Below are positions 14,389-21,099 of a DNA stretch of 21,099 nt, in pieces. Under the pieces are notes generated by a model. The model was not told the origin of the DNA and ran no database searches. It saw only the letters and a list, made by a program, of their open reading frames with translations. The stretch's first letter is position 1. Each line of letters begins with the position of its first letter. Both the position numbers and the translations under genes were made by a program. Location of the stretch: the NCBI GenBank assembly GCA_020026215.1, contig JAHHQT010000025.1, forward strand, positions 1 to 21,099, given 5' to 3'. This DNA comes from Muribaculaceae bacterium (GTDB lineage Bacteria > Bacteroidota > Bacteroidia > Bacteroidales > Muribaculaceae).

Positions 14389-16092
14389 TTAGTTTTTGTA
14401 AACAGACATTTTATCCATACTTGAAGACAAAATGAATTTGCTGTTCTTAGCAACTTCAGCTTCACCATAGTTAACGTAAACGTTTGCTGATTTAACGAAT
14501 GCTTCATTACGAGTAGCATCACCTAATAACAAGTACCCCATAATAATGTGACCTGCCATTTCGACCATGCGGCGAGCATGGAAATCAACATATTCAGTAT
14601 CCTTGCAATCTACAACAACGTTAACAGCTTCTTCGAATTGAGCAGTCATAGCTACCAATTTTTCTTTCAATGCAGAAAGATTTTCGCTATAAGTTTCTTC
14701 TTCGTAAGCCTTGATTTGCTTCAAGTAAGAACCAGTTGTGACGTGACGGATGGCTGCAACTACTTGTAGTTGCGTTGTACCTTCATAGATTGAAGTAATA
14801 CGGGCATCACGATAAATACGTTCACAAGCATAGTCTTTCATGAACCCAGAACCTCCATGAACTTGAACAGCATCGTAAGCATTTTGGTTACAGAATTCGC
14901 TGCCCATACCTTTTGCCATAGGAGTAAATGCATCTGCCAATTTTTGATACTTCTTCATTTCTTGACGTTCTTCAGGAGTCAATGTACGTTCTCTTGCAAT
15001 ATCCTCATAAATCTTGTACATATCAACAAAACGAGTTGTTTCATACAACAAGCTACGAGAAGCATCCAATTTAGCTTTCATCAAAGAAATCATTTCGAAT
15101 ACTGCAGGGAATTCGATGATTGGTTTGCCAAATTGTTTTCTGTCATTTGCGTATGCAAAAGCTTCTCTATAAGCAGCTTCACTCACACCAACTGATTGAG
15201 CAGCGATACCCAAACGAGCACCGTTCATCAATGCCATAACATATTTAATCAAACCTAATTTACGAGAACCGCAAAGTTCAGCCTTAGCATTCTTGAATAC
15301 CAATTCACATGTAGGAGAACCTTTGATACCCATCTTATTTTCAATACGACGAACAACCACACCGCCATCGTTTTTGTCATAGATAAACATTGACAAACCA
15401 CGGCCATCATGGCTACCTTCTTCTGAACGAGCCAAAACCAATGCGATATTACCATCACCATTTGTAATGAAACGTTTTACACCGTTCAATCTCCAAGTTC
15501 CGTCAGCTTCATTAAATGTAGCTTTCAACATAACAGCCTGCAAGTCACTACCTGCATCCGGTTCTGTCAAGTCCATTGCCATTGTTTCACCGGCGCAAAC
15601 ACGTGGTAAATATTTTTTACGTTGATCTTCGTCTGCAAATTCGTAGATTGTTTCAGCACAATCTTGCAACCCCCAGATATTAACGAAACCTGCATCAGCA
15701 CGGCTAACCATATCAGCAGCCATGATATATGGAACTAATGAGAAGTTAAGGCCGTCATAGCGACGAGGTAGAGAAATACCCATCAATCCAGCTTTAATCA
15801 ATGCCTTCAAGTTCTCTTGAGTACCTTTTGCATATACAACGTGCCCGTCAACAACGTGTGGGCCTTCGTGGTCAACATCTTCTGCATTAGGAGCTACAAC
15901 TTCTCCAGAAATTTCACCTGCAATTTCAAGTACCTTTTCGTATGAATCCAAAGCATCTTCAAAGTTGAATGGTGCATAGTCATATTTTTCAGCGTCAGAA
16001 TAATTGCGTTCTTTCAATTCGACAATCTTACGCATCAAAGGGTGAGTAAGATGATGTCTTAAATCGGGATTATCGTTATAAAAATTAGCCAT
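14389..16092 (-). CDS. Acyl-CoA dehydrogenase family protein (567 residues, extended C-terminus)
   Basis: FAD-dependent enzyme that interconverts an acyl-CoA and its 2-enoyl-CoA, exchanging electrons with ETF. The core is classical: LTEPDAGSDLQ (175-185) contacts FAD and substrate, VKRFITNGDG (205-214) follows, and VQVHGGSGFMKDY (409-421) precedes RDARITSIYEGTTQ, where E437 fits the catalytic base. It is longer than short-chain enzymes (about 380) for two reasons: a charged insert at about 355-388 (DIARERTLTPEERQEMKKYQ) and an extra helical C-terminal domain of about 115 residues (450-567). This architecture resembles the 560-600-residue DmdC-like dehydrogenases. It is the last gene of the etfB-etfA operon, 2 bases after etfA. 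Butyryl-CoA-type or branched substrates are both possible and cannot be separated by reading. Confidence 0.93.
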   Translation of the reverse strand: MANFYNDNPDLRHHLTHPLMRKIVELKERNYSDAEKYDYAPFNFEDALDSYEKVLEIAGEISGEVVAPNAEDVDHEGPHVVDGHVVYAKGTQENLKALIKAGLMGISLPRRYDGLNFSLVPYIMAADMVSRADAGFVNIWGLQDCAETIYEFADEDQRKKYLPRVCAGETMAMDLTEPDAGSDLQAVMLKATFNEADGTWRLNGVKRFITNGDGNIALVLARSEEGSHDGRGLSMFIYDKNDGGVVVRRIENKMGIKGSPTCELVFKNAKAELCGSRKLGLIKYVMALMNGARLGIAAQSVGVSEAAYREAFAYANDRKQFGKPIIEFPAVFEMISLMKAKLDASRSLLYETTRFVDMYKIYEDIARERTLTPEERQEMKKYQKLADAFTPMAKGMGSEFCNQNAYDAVQVHGGSGFMKDYACERIYRDARITSIYEGTTQLQVVAAIRHVTTGSYLKQIKAYEEETYSENLSALKEKLVAMTAQFEEAVNVVVDCKDTEYVDFHARRMVEMAGHIIMGYLLLGDATRNEAFVKSANVYVNYGEAEVAKNSKFILSSSMDKMSVYKN

Positions 16093-16094
16093 TT

Positions 16095-17123
16095 TTACTT
16101 AGAATTTTTTTTGTAGTACTTAATTAACATCGGTATTACTTCTTCAACAGTACCGTTAATTACATAATCGGCGATTGCGTTAATAGGAGCTTCCGGGTCA
16201 TTGTTAATAGAAATAATAATTGCACTGTCTTGCATACCAGCAACGTGTTGGATTTGTCCTGAAATACCACATGCGATATACAATTTAGGGTGAACTGTTA
16301 CACCAGTTTGACCAATTTGACGTTCATGCTCAGCGAAACCTGCGTCAACAGCAGCTCTTGAAGCACCGACTTCAGCACCTAATACATCAGCTAATTGATA
16401 CAACAAATTAAAGTTCTCCTTACTTCCAACGCCATAACCACCGGCAACAATGATTGGAGAATTTTTGATATTGATTTTAGACTTAGTGATATGTCTTTCA
16501 ATAATACTTACTGCGTAATCTGATTCGGCAACATATTTGTTAGCGTCAAGTTCTACAACTTCGCCTTTATATGCAGCATCGAAGATTTCTTTCTTCATCA
16601 CACCTTCTCTGACTGTTGCCATTTGTGGACGGCATTCAGGGTTAACGATTGTAGCAACAATGTTACCACCGAAAGCAGGACGAATTTGATAAAGAAGATT
16701 ATGATAGTCAGTCTTTGATTTAGCGTCTGTGTAATCACCAATTTCCAATGCAGTACAGTCAGCGGTCAAACCACTATGCAAGCATGAAGAAACACGAGGG
16801 CCAAGGTCACGACCAATACATGTAGCACCCATCAAACAAACTTGCGGTTTGATTTCCTTGAACAAGTTAATCAAAACAGAAGCATGAGGTTGTGAAGTGT
16901 ATGGATAAAGTCTCTTATCAGCTACTTTGTAAACGACGTCAACACCATAAGGGAAAAGAACGTTTTCAATGCCGTCCAATTTGTCACCGATTACAAGAGC
17001 TTCCAACTTAACGCCAAGTTTTGTTGCAAGTGAACGACCTTTTGTTAATAGTTCCAAGCTAACATCTGCGATATTACCATCATCGAATTCGCAATATACT
17101 ATAAGATTATTATTATCAGTCAT
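16095..17123 (-). CDS. etfA: Electron transfer flavoprotein alpha subunit
   Basis: EtfA binds FAD and delivers electrons to or from the acyl-CoA dehydrogenase encoded directly after it. The 342-residue protein has the N-terminal alpha/beta ETF domain, and the C-terminal FAD domain is clear. GGYGVGSKENF is followed by VGASRAAVDAGF (the FAD-contacting Arg), QIGQTGVTVHPKLYIACGISG, and IQHVAGMQDSAIIISINNDPEAPI. The QTGVTVHPKLY spelling is nearer clostridial-type ETFs than mitochondrial ones (QTGKIVAPELY). It lies 21 bases after etfB and 2 bases before the dehydrogenase, so the three proteins are almost certainly made together as one complex. Confidence 0.96.
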   Translation of the reverse strand: MTDNNNLIVYCEFDDGNIADVSLELLTKGRSLATKLGVKLEALVIGDKLDGIENVLFPYGVDVVYKVADKRLYPYTSQPHASVLINLFKEIKPQVCLMGATCIGRDLGPRVSSCLHSGLTADCTALEIGDYTDAKSKTDYHNLLYQIRPAFGGNIVATIVNPECRPQMATVREGVMKKEIFDAAYKGEVVELDANKYVAESDYAVSIIERHITKSKINIKNSPIIVAGGYGVGSKENFNLLYQLADVLGAEVGASRAAVDAGFAEHERQIGQTGVTVHPKLYIACGISGQIQHVAGMQDSAIIISINNDPEAPINAIADYVINGTVEEVIPMLIKYYKKNSK

Positions 17124-17144
17124 AATTTAATTCTTTTTACAGTG

Positions 17145-18020
17145 TTAACCAATTGTGTGATTTACTATTAATTCTTTAATCATGTCTTCCAAAGCAGCTT
17201 GGTCATTGCCTTCAATACATTTGCTTTCTTTTGCTTGGAATACAACATTAACGATACCTTTCACTTTTGTTGGAGAACCTTTCAAACCTATTTGATCAGG
17301 ATCAGCATTAACATCTGCTGCGCTCCATTCTTTCAACAATAGATATGGACGAGATTCAACCATCTTAGTTTTTTCAGGATCCAAAGCCTTCAATTCACTT
17401 GGGGTCACTGCATATTTGAATTTTTGAATTCTTTTTGCATTTCTTGGACGGCAAGCATCAGCAGAACCTGTAACTGTAATGACAGCAGGCAAACTTGAAA
17501 CTACAGTTTCAACACCATTTTCCAAACGACGAACAACAGTTACCTTTCCGTCTTTTACGCTTTCGATTTTTTCAGCATAAGTAATTTGTGGCAAGTGCAA
17601 CTTTTCAGCAACTTGAGGAGCTACTTGAGCGGTATCACCATCGATAGCTTGACGACCTGCAAGAATCAAATCATAATCTTTGATGTGTCTGATTGCAGCA
17701 GAAAGAGCATAAGAAGTTGCTAAAGTATCAGCACCGGCAAAAGCTCTATCAGTTAGAACAACACCTGTATCAGCACCTCTGTAAATTGCTTCACGAATAA
17801 CTTCAGCAGCACGAGGAGGGCCCATTGTTAAAATTGTAATAGTAGCATCTTCATTTTGTTCTTTAATTTGAAGAGCCTGTTCCAATGCATTCAAATCTTC
17901 AGGATTGAAAATCGCAGGCAAAGCCGCACGATTGATAGTTCCATCAGCTTTCATTGCATCTTTTCCTACATTACGAGTATCTGGCACTTGTTTTGCCAAG
18001 ACAACTATATTCAAACTCAT
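17145..18020 (-). CDS. etfB: Electron transfer flavoprotein beta subunit
   Basis: EtfB is the second ETF chain. In ordinary ETFs it binds AMP; in electron-bifurcating ones it binds a second FAD and NADH. The 291-residue sequence carries the EtfB signature AGRQAIDGDTAQVAPQVAEK (121-140), and TMGPPRAAEVIREAIYRGAD and DRAFAGADTLATSYAL lie upstream of it. These spellings match the clostridial/Acidaminococcus-type branch and differ from mitochondrial-type EtfB (which has KQAIDDDCNQTG). Bifurcation is therefore plausible but not shown. The start at 18020 gives the typical MSLNIVVLAKQVPDT N-terminus. It is first in its operon, and a weak promoter lies just upstream. Confidence 0.96.
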   Translation of the reverse strand: MSLNIVVLAKQVPDTRNVGKDAMKADGTINRAALPAIFNPEDLNALEQALQIKEQNEDATITILTMGPPRAAEVIREAIYRGADTGVVLTDRAFAGADTLATSYALSAAIRHIKDYDLILAGRQAIDGDTAQVAPQVAEKLHLPQITYAEKIESVKDGKVTVVRRLENGVETVVSSLPAVITVTGSADACRPRNAKRIQKFKYAVTPSELKALDPEKTKMVESRPYLLLKEWSAADVNADPDQIGLKGSPTKVKGIVNVVFQAKESKCIEGNDQAALEDMIKELIVNHTIG

Positions 18021-18060
18021 AATAAAAGATTTATTTAATTAAAATTATTGTTTCTATTAT

Positions 18061-18090
18061 CAACTATAATACTAATTCATCAAAAGCAAA
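18061..18090 (-). promoter_or_regulatory. Candidate promoter of the etfB operon
   Basis: On the minus strand TATAGTTG (18061-18068) matches TAnnTTTG at all but one base, and TTTG (18087-18090) lies 18 bases upstream, close to the usual 19-21. The -33 element falls inside the T-run of the preceding kinase terminator. The leader would be about 35 bases. Confidence 0.45.
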
Positions 18091-18122
18091 AACGGACTAC
18101 ACATAATCGTGCGTCCGCTTTT
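18088..18122 (-). terminator. Terminator of the ROK kinase gene
   Basis: Arms 18088-18097 and 18113-18122 pair with one mismatch (core cggac with gtccg), and an inner cac/gtg pairing (18100-18102 with 18109-18111) closes the loop ataatc. In the minus-strand transcript the hairpin is followed by a T-rich tract. It lies 16 bases past the kinase stop. Confidence 0.8.
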
Positions 18123-18138
18123 GTATTGAAATATCATC

Positions 18139-19125
18139 TTATTTCTTGTTAATATCAGCGGCTGTTTTAGCTTCCCAACCTAAGGCACTTGCCCCTAGGA
18201 CAGCAGCGTCACTTTCTTTCAATTCAGACAAAAGGATTTTAACTTTTCCTTTGAAAATACTAATCGTATTTTTGTCCAAAGATTCTTTCAACGGTTTAAG
18301 TAACAAATCTCCTGATTTAGCCAAGCCACCAAACAGGATGATTGCTTCTGGACTAGAGAATGTGATAAAGTCAGCAAAGGCTTCACCAAGAATATTACCA
18401 GTAAAGTCAAACACATCTTTTGCCAATTTATCACCTGCGATAGCAGCATCATAAACATCTTTTGATGTAATTGAATCAATATCCAAAGCTCTCAAAGCTG
18501 AAGGTTCGTTAGCGCGGGCATCCAAGAATTCACGAGCTGTTCTTGCCACACCTGTAGCAGAAGCATATGCTTCCAAACAACCAGATCTACCACAACCGCA
18601 TGTTCTACCATTGTTACGTTTAACAATAACGTGACCGAGTTCGCCAGCGAAACCATCATGGCCATAAACCAATTGACCATTGACAACGATACCGCTACCA
18701 ACACCTGTTCCAAGAGTAATCATGATGAAATCCTTCATACCACGTGCTACTCCGTATGTCATTTCTCCGATTGCTGCAGCATTAGCATCATTAGTGATAG
18801 CTACAGGAATACCGAATTTTTCATAAACCAAATCAGCCAATGGTATAGGAGTAGGCCAAGGCAAATTCACACAATCAGCAATAATGCCAGTAAAATAGTT
18901 TGCGTTAGGAGCGCCAATACCAATGCCGGCGATTTTATCTTCAGCATCATTTGCTACCATCAGTTTTGTTAACTCTTCATGCAATTCAGAAATATAATCG
19001 TTTATATCTGCATGTTTTTGGGTTTTGATAGAACTGCTCGCCAAAACTGTACCACGAGCGTCAACGATACCAAACACAGTGTTTGTACCGCCTATGTCTA
19101 TACCAACAACATAAGGTTTACTCAT
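18139..19125 (-). CDS. ROK-family sugar kinase (probable glucokinase, RokA-like)
   Basis: ROK kinases phosphorylate glucose and related hexoses with ATP. In Bacteroides fragilis the ROK protein RokA is a broad-range hexokinase. The 328-residue protein has the ATP phosphate motif GIDIGGTNT (8-16), catalytic D113 in ITNDANAAA, ATP-binding TLGTGVGSGIV (137-147) and the sugar-binding EAGH-like motif GELGH (H165). The structural zinc motif is complete: H165, C176, C178 and C183 in CGCGRSGC. No N-terminal helix-turn-helix precedes the kinase domain, so this is an enzyme and not a ROK repressor. It is a single-gene unit with its own promoter (19154-19184) and terminator, divergent from the nitroreductase gene. 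GlcNAc or mannose could be additional substrates. Confidence 0.92.
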   Translation of the reverse strand: MSKPYVVGIDIGGTNTVFGIVDARGTVLASSSIKTQKHADINDYISELHEELTKLMVANDAEDKIAGIGIGAPNANYFTGIIADCVNLPWPTPIPLADLVYEKFGIPVAITNDANAAAIGEMTYGVARGMKDFIMITLGTGVGSGIVVNGQLVYGHDGFAGELGHVIVKRNNGRTCGCGRSGCLEAYASATGVARTAREFLDARANEPSALRALDIDSITSKDVYDAAIAGDKLAKDVFDFTGNILGEAFADFITFSSPEAIILFGGLAKSGDLLLKPLKESLDKNTISIFKGKVKILLSELKESDAAVLGASALGWEAKTAADINKK

Positions 19126-19153
19126 AATAATTTTAAGATAGATTTTATTGTTA

Positions 19154-19184
19154 CAAAGATATAACTAAACTTTAAATCGCGAAA
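19154..19184 (-). promoter_or_regulatory. Bacteroidota-type promoter of the ROK kinase gene
   Basis: On the minus strand TATCTTTG (19154-19161) is an exact TAnnTTTG -7 element. TTTC (19181-19184), 19 bases upstream, is a three-of-four match to the -33 TTTG. The leader before the ATG at 19125 would be short, about 20 bases. Confidence 0.68.
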
Positions 19185-19250
19185 ATAATTTGATTAATAT
19201 AAACACCTCAATTCCCTTTTTATTCAAATTATTTATTAATGTGTTTTCTT

Positions 19251-19258
19251 TAACTTTG
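19251..19258 (+). promoter_or_regulatory. -7 promoter element of the nitroreductase operon
   Basis: TAACTTTG is an exact TAnnTTTG match, 25 bases before the nitroreductase ATG. No good -33 TTTG was found at the usual spacing; the region is A/T-only. It faces away from the ROK kinase promoter about 70 bases off. Confidence 0.6.
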
Positions 19259-19283
19259 CATACATCAACTAATACAAATATCT

Positions 19284-19808
19284 ATGAAAAGTTTTCACGA
19301 CTTGCTAATTAACCGACGCAGTACAAGGAATTTTACAGAAAATGAAATTTCCCCTGAGAACGTCAAAACCATATTGGAGACAGCTCTTCTCTGCCCTACA
19401 TCAAAGAATAACCGTCCATGGCAATTCATTGTCGTGGAAGACAAACAAATGTTGCAAGAGTTAAGCAAATGCAAAGACTTCGGTTCAAAACCAATCGCCA
19501 ACTGCTCATTGGCTGTATTTGTCACTGCAGACTCCAATGTTGATACATGGATTGAAGACGCATCCATTGCAGCATTTGCTATGCAACTTCAAGCTGAAGA
19601 TTTAGGATTGGGAAGTTGTTGGATCCAGATCAGAAACAGATTCCAAAGCGACATGAGTTCTGCCGAAGAATTTGTTCAGAATCTGTTGGAAATTCCTGCC
19701 GAGATGAGAGTATTATGTGCTATAACTCTTGGAGAGAAGAATGAAGTAAGAAAGCCAATGGATCCAGAAAAATGTATTTGGGAAAAAATGCATATTGGGA
19801 AATGGTAA
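19284..19808 (+). CDS. Nitroreductase-family FMN oxidoreductase
   Basis: A 174-residue flavoenzyme of the nitroreductase family, which uses FMN and NAD(P)H to reduce nitro compounds, quinones or other small acceptors; the natural substrate is unknown. INRRSTRNFTENEIS (9-23) is the N-terminal FMN-phosphate-binding segment. ALLCPTSKNNRPWQFIVVED (34-53) matches the usual 'APSxxNxQPWxF' block, and DASIAAFAMQLQAEDLGLGSCWI is the dimer helix and flavin-contact stretch. It is a short member (family usually 170-220). Its last codons overlap the DUF2520 gene by 7 bases (ATGGTAA), so the two are probably translationally coupled. A -7 promoter element lies just upstream. Confidence 0.92.
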   Translation: MKSFHDLLINRRSTRNFTENEISPENVKTILETALLCPTSKNNRPWQFIVVEDKQMLQELSKCKDFGSKPIANCSLAVFVTADSNVDTWIEDASIAAFAMQLQAEDLGLGSCWIQIRNRFQSDMSSAEEFVQNLLEIPAEMRVLCAITLGEKNEVRKPMDPEKCIWEKMHIGKW

Positions 19809-20584
19809 AACCCTTAAAAGATATTGTTATCATAGGTGCTGGGAATGTTGCAACACATATTGCTAACACACTGAAGAACAATGCAAAAATCATTCAAGTA
19901 TATAGCAGACATTTAAATAATGCCCATCAGCTTGCACAACAGATTTCAAGTGAATGCCAATATACAGACAATGTCAATGATTTGTGCGTTGCAGACCTTT
20001 ATTTAATTTCCATTAAAGATGATGCTATCAGCGAATTTCTAAAAACTATTCCCGAACAATTGAGAGATTCTTATTGGGCTCACACTTCCGGCAGTGTTCC
20101 AAGAGATGTGTTTAATGGCTTCAATAACAAAAATGGTGTTATCTATCCCCTTCAAACCTTTTCAAAAGAAGTTAAAGTAAATGTTGAAGAAGTTGCCATT
20201 TTTGTCGAAGGCAATAATACTGATGTTGAAAATCAGTTAATTCGCTATGCCACATTGATTTCCAAATCAGTATATAAAGCAGATAGTCAACTTAGACAAC
20301 AGCTTCATGTAGCAGCAGTTTTTGCCAACAATTTCTCCAACTATATGTATATCATCGCCAATGACATACTAAAAAGGAACAACTTGCCATTCTCAGTTCT
20401 GTCTCCCCTAATTAAGGAGACAACAAGAAAGGCGACCAGCATTCCTCCATTAGAGGCACAAACAGGTCCAGCTGTCCGAGGCGATTTAAACGTCATGAAT
20501 AAACATCTCAGTTTATTAAACACAGAAGAAAGCAATATCTATGATATTGTTTCACAGTCAATTTTAAAACGATTCAAAAAATGA
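19802..20584 (+). CDS. Rossmann-fold and DUF2520 domain protein
   Basis: An NAD(P)-binding protein of the Rossmann-like/DUF2520 family, distantly related to ketopantoate reductase and F420-dependent NADP reductase; its reaction is not established. Starting at 19802 the protein has 260 residues and opens with DIVIIGAGNVATHIANTL, a GxGxxA/G dinucleotide-binding turn directly at the N-terminus. The upstream in-frame ATG at 19772 would add 10 residues inside the nitroreductase gene and is less likely. YPLQTFSKE begins the DUF2520 half, which ends in KATSIPPLEAQTGPAVRGD, the conserved block of this family, and a C-terminal helix. It overlaps the nitroreductase by 7 bases and kdsC by 4 bases (ATGA). 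Proximity to kdsC is common in Bacteroidota, but no shared pathway follows from that alone. Confidence 0.88.
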   Translation: MVKPLKDIVIIGAGNVATHIANTLKNNAKIIQVYSRHLNNAHQLAQQISSECQYTDNVNDLCVADLYLISIKDDAISEFLKTIPEQLRDSYWAHTSGSVPRDVFNGFNNKNGVIYPLQTFSKEVKVNVEEVAIFVEGNNTDVENQLIRYATLISKSVYKADSQLRQQLHVAAVFANNFSNYMYIIANDILKRNNLPFSVLSPLIKETTRKATSIPPLEAQTGPAVRGDLNVMNKHLSLLNTEESNIYDIVSQSILKRFKK

Positions 20585-21099
20585 GTGGAATACCCTACGA
20601 TTTAAAGAAAATAAAAGCATTTGCCTTTGATGTGGACGGAGTACTTTCTGCATCAATGATACCGCTTCACCCCAATGGTGAACCAATGAGAATGATAAAC
20701 ATCAAAGATGGTTATGCCATTCAACTTGCTGTAAAACTAGGTTATCCTATTGCCATTATTACAGGTGGCAATACAGCATCTGTACGAATCAGATTTGAAG
20801 GTCTGGGGGTAAAGGATGTCTTTATGGGAGCTGGCGTAAAAATCAGTGTTTACGAACAATGGGTAGAATCTTTAGGCCTGAAAGATGAAGAAGTTGCATT
20901 TATTGGCGACGACATACCAGATATTGAAATCATGCGTAAAGTTGGATTATCTATAGCCCCAGCAGATGCCTCAATAGACGTACTCAATTTGGCCAAATAC
21001 ATCTCACCTTACAAAGGTGGAGAAGGCTGTGCACGTGAACTAATAGAACAAACACTGAGAGCTCAAGGCGCTTGGATGAAAGACAAAAAAGCTTTTGGC
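20581..21099 (+). CDS. kdsC: 3-deoxy-D-manno-octulosonate 8-phosphate phosphatase KdsC (3' end cut)
   Basis: KdsC removes the phosphate from Kdo-8-phosphate to give Kdo, the sugar joining lipid A to the LPS core. The frame is open from the ATG at 20581 to the window edge (173 codons), so perhaps only a few C-terminal residues are missing, given the usual length near 170-180. It is a C0-type HAD phosphatase without a cap: motif I is FDVDGVL (nucleophile D17, acid D19), motif II is IITGGN, and motif IV is FIGDDIPD, followed by APADAS and ISPYKGGEGCARE. The last two are standard KdsC blocks. It overlaps the DUF2520 stop in an ATGA junction, implying coupled translation. The nucleotide sequence to the right was not supplied, so the true end is unknown. 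Confidence 0.95.
   Translation, partial: MSGIPYDLKKIKAFAFDVDGVLSASMIPLHPNGEPMRMINIKDGYAIQLAVKLGYPIAIITGGNTASVRIRFEGLGVKDVFMGAGVKISVYEQWVESLGLKDEEVAFIGDDIPDIEIMRKVGLSIAPADASIDVLNLAKYISPYKGGEGCARELIEQTLRAQGAWMKDKKAFG

Noticed and set aside
19772..19801. Upstream ATG at 19772 for the DUF2520 gene
   Set aside because: It would add 10 residues within the nitroreductase gene before the Rossmann turn, which normally sits at the extreme N-terminus. The overlap start at 19802 is a better fit.
1..21099. CRISPR arrays, insertion sequences, integrase or att sites, tRNA and rRNA genes
   Set aside because: No regularly spaced repeats, transposase frames, cloverleaf-like segments or rRNA-like stretches were seen. 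Almost all sequence is accounted for by core genes.

Overview
The window looks like a piece of a Bacteroidales (Bacteroidota) chromosome. The A+T-rich DNA, the near absence of Shine-Dalgarno sequences, the recurrent TAnnTTTG promoter element and the gene set all fit: a methylmalonyl-CoA decarboxylase operon for propionate formation, a ROK hexokinase, a DUF2520 gene next to kdsC, and a DnaK ending in EEVK. No mobile element, prophage, CRISPR array, tRNA or rRNA was seen. It reads as core genome, cut at both ends inside genes (mutL on the left, kdsC on the right).

Layout. (1) 1-7196, plus strand: a tightly spaced run of mutL (5' end missing), an exported TPR/PD40-like protein, a PHP-family histidinol-phosphatase-like enzyme, metA, a long U32 (RlhA-like) protein and a YraN-family protein. 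It closes with a strong hairpin (7296-7331) shared with the convergent dnaK. (2) 7357-9282, minus strand: dnaK alone, with a structured upstream region of four tandem TGTCA-type repeats next to a sigma-54-like promoter sequence. (3) 9642-14190, plus strand: methylmalonyl-CoA epimerase, then the alpha, delta-like, biotin-carrier and beta subunits of a sodium-pumping methylmalonyl-CoA decarboxylase. The delta-like subunit carries an exported lamin-tail domain. (4) 14389-18020, minus strand: an etfB-etfA-acyl-CoA dehydrogenase operon. (5) 18139-19125, minus strand: a ROK-family glucokinase with its own promoter and terminator. (6) 19284-21099, plus strand: nitroreductase, DUF2520 Rossmann protein and kdsC, with overlapping reading frames.

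How it works together. Regions 3 and 4 form an anaerobic energy-metabolism block. Epimerase and decarboxylase turn succinate-derived methylmalonyl-CoA into propionyl-CoA while pumping Na+. The ETF/acyl-CoA dehydrogenase is of the clostridial sequence type and could reduce an enoyl-CoA, possibly with electron bifurcation. Region 1 mixes DNA repair, methionine biosynthesis and likely rRNA modification, and the end of region 6 belongs to Kdo/LPS synthesis.

The observations most worth following are the dnaK control region, the lamin-tail/OadG fusion, the MutL that lacks its nuclease motifs, the MetA with the acetyl-CoA specificity residue, and the bifurcation-type ETF. No wholly new multi-gene system was found.
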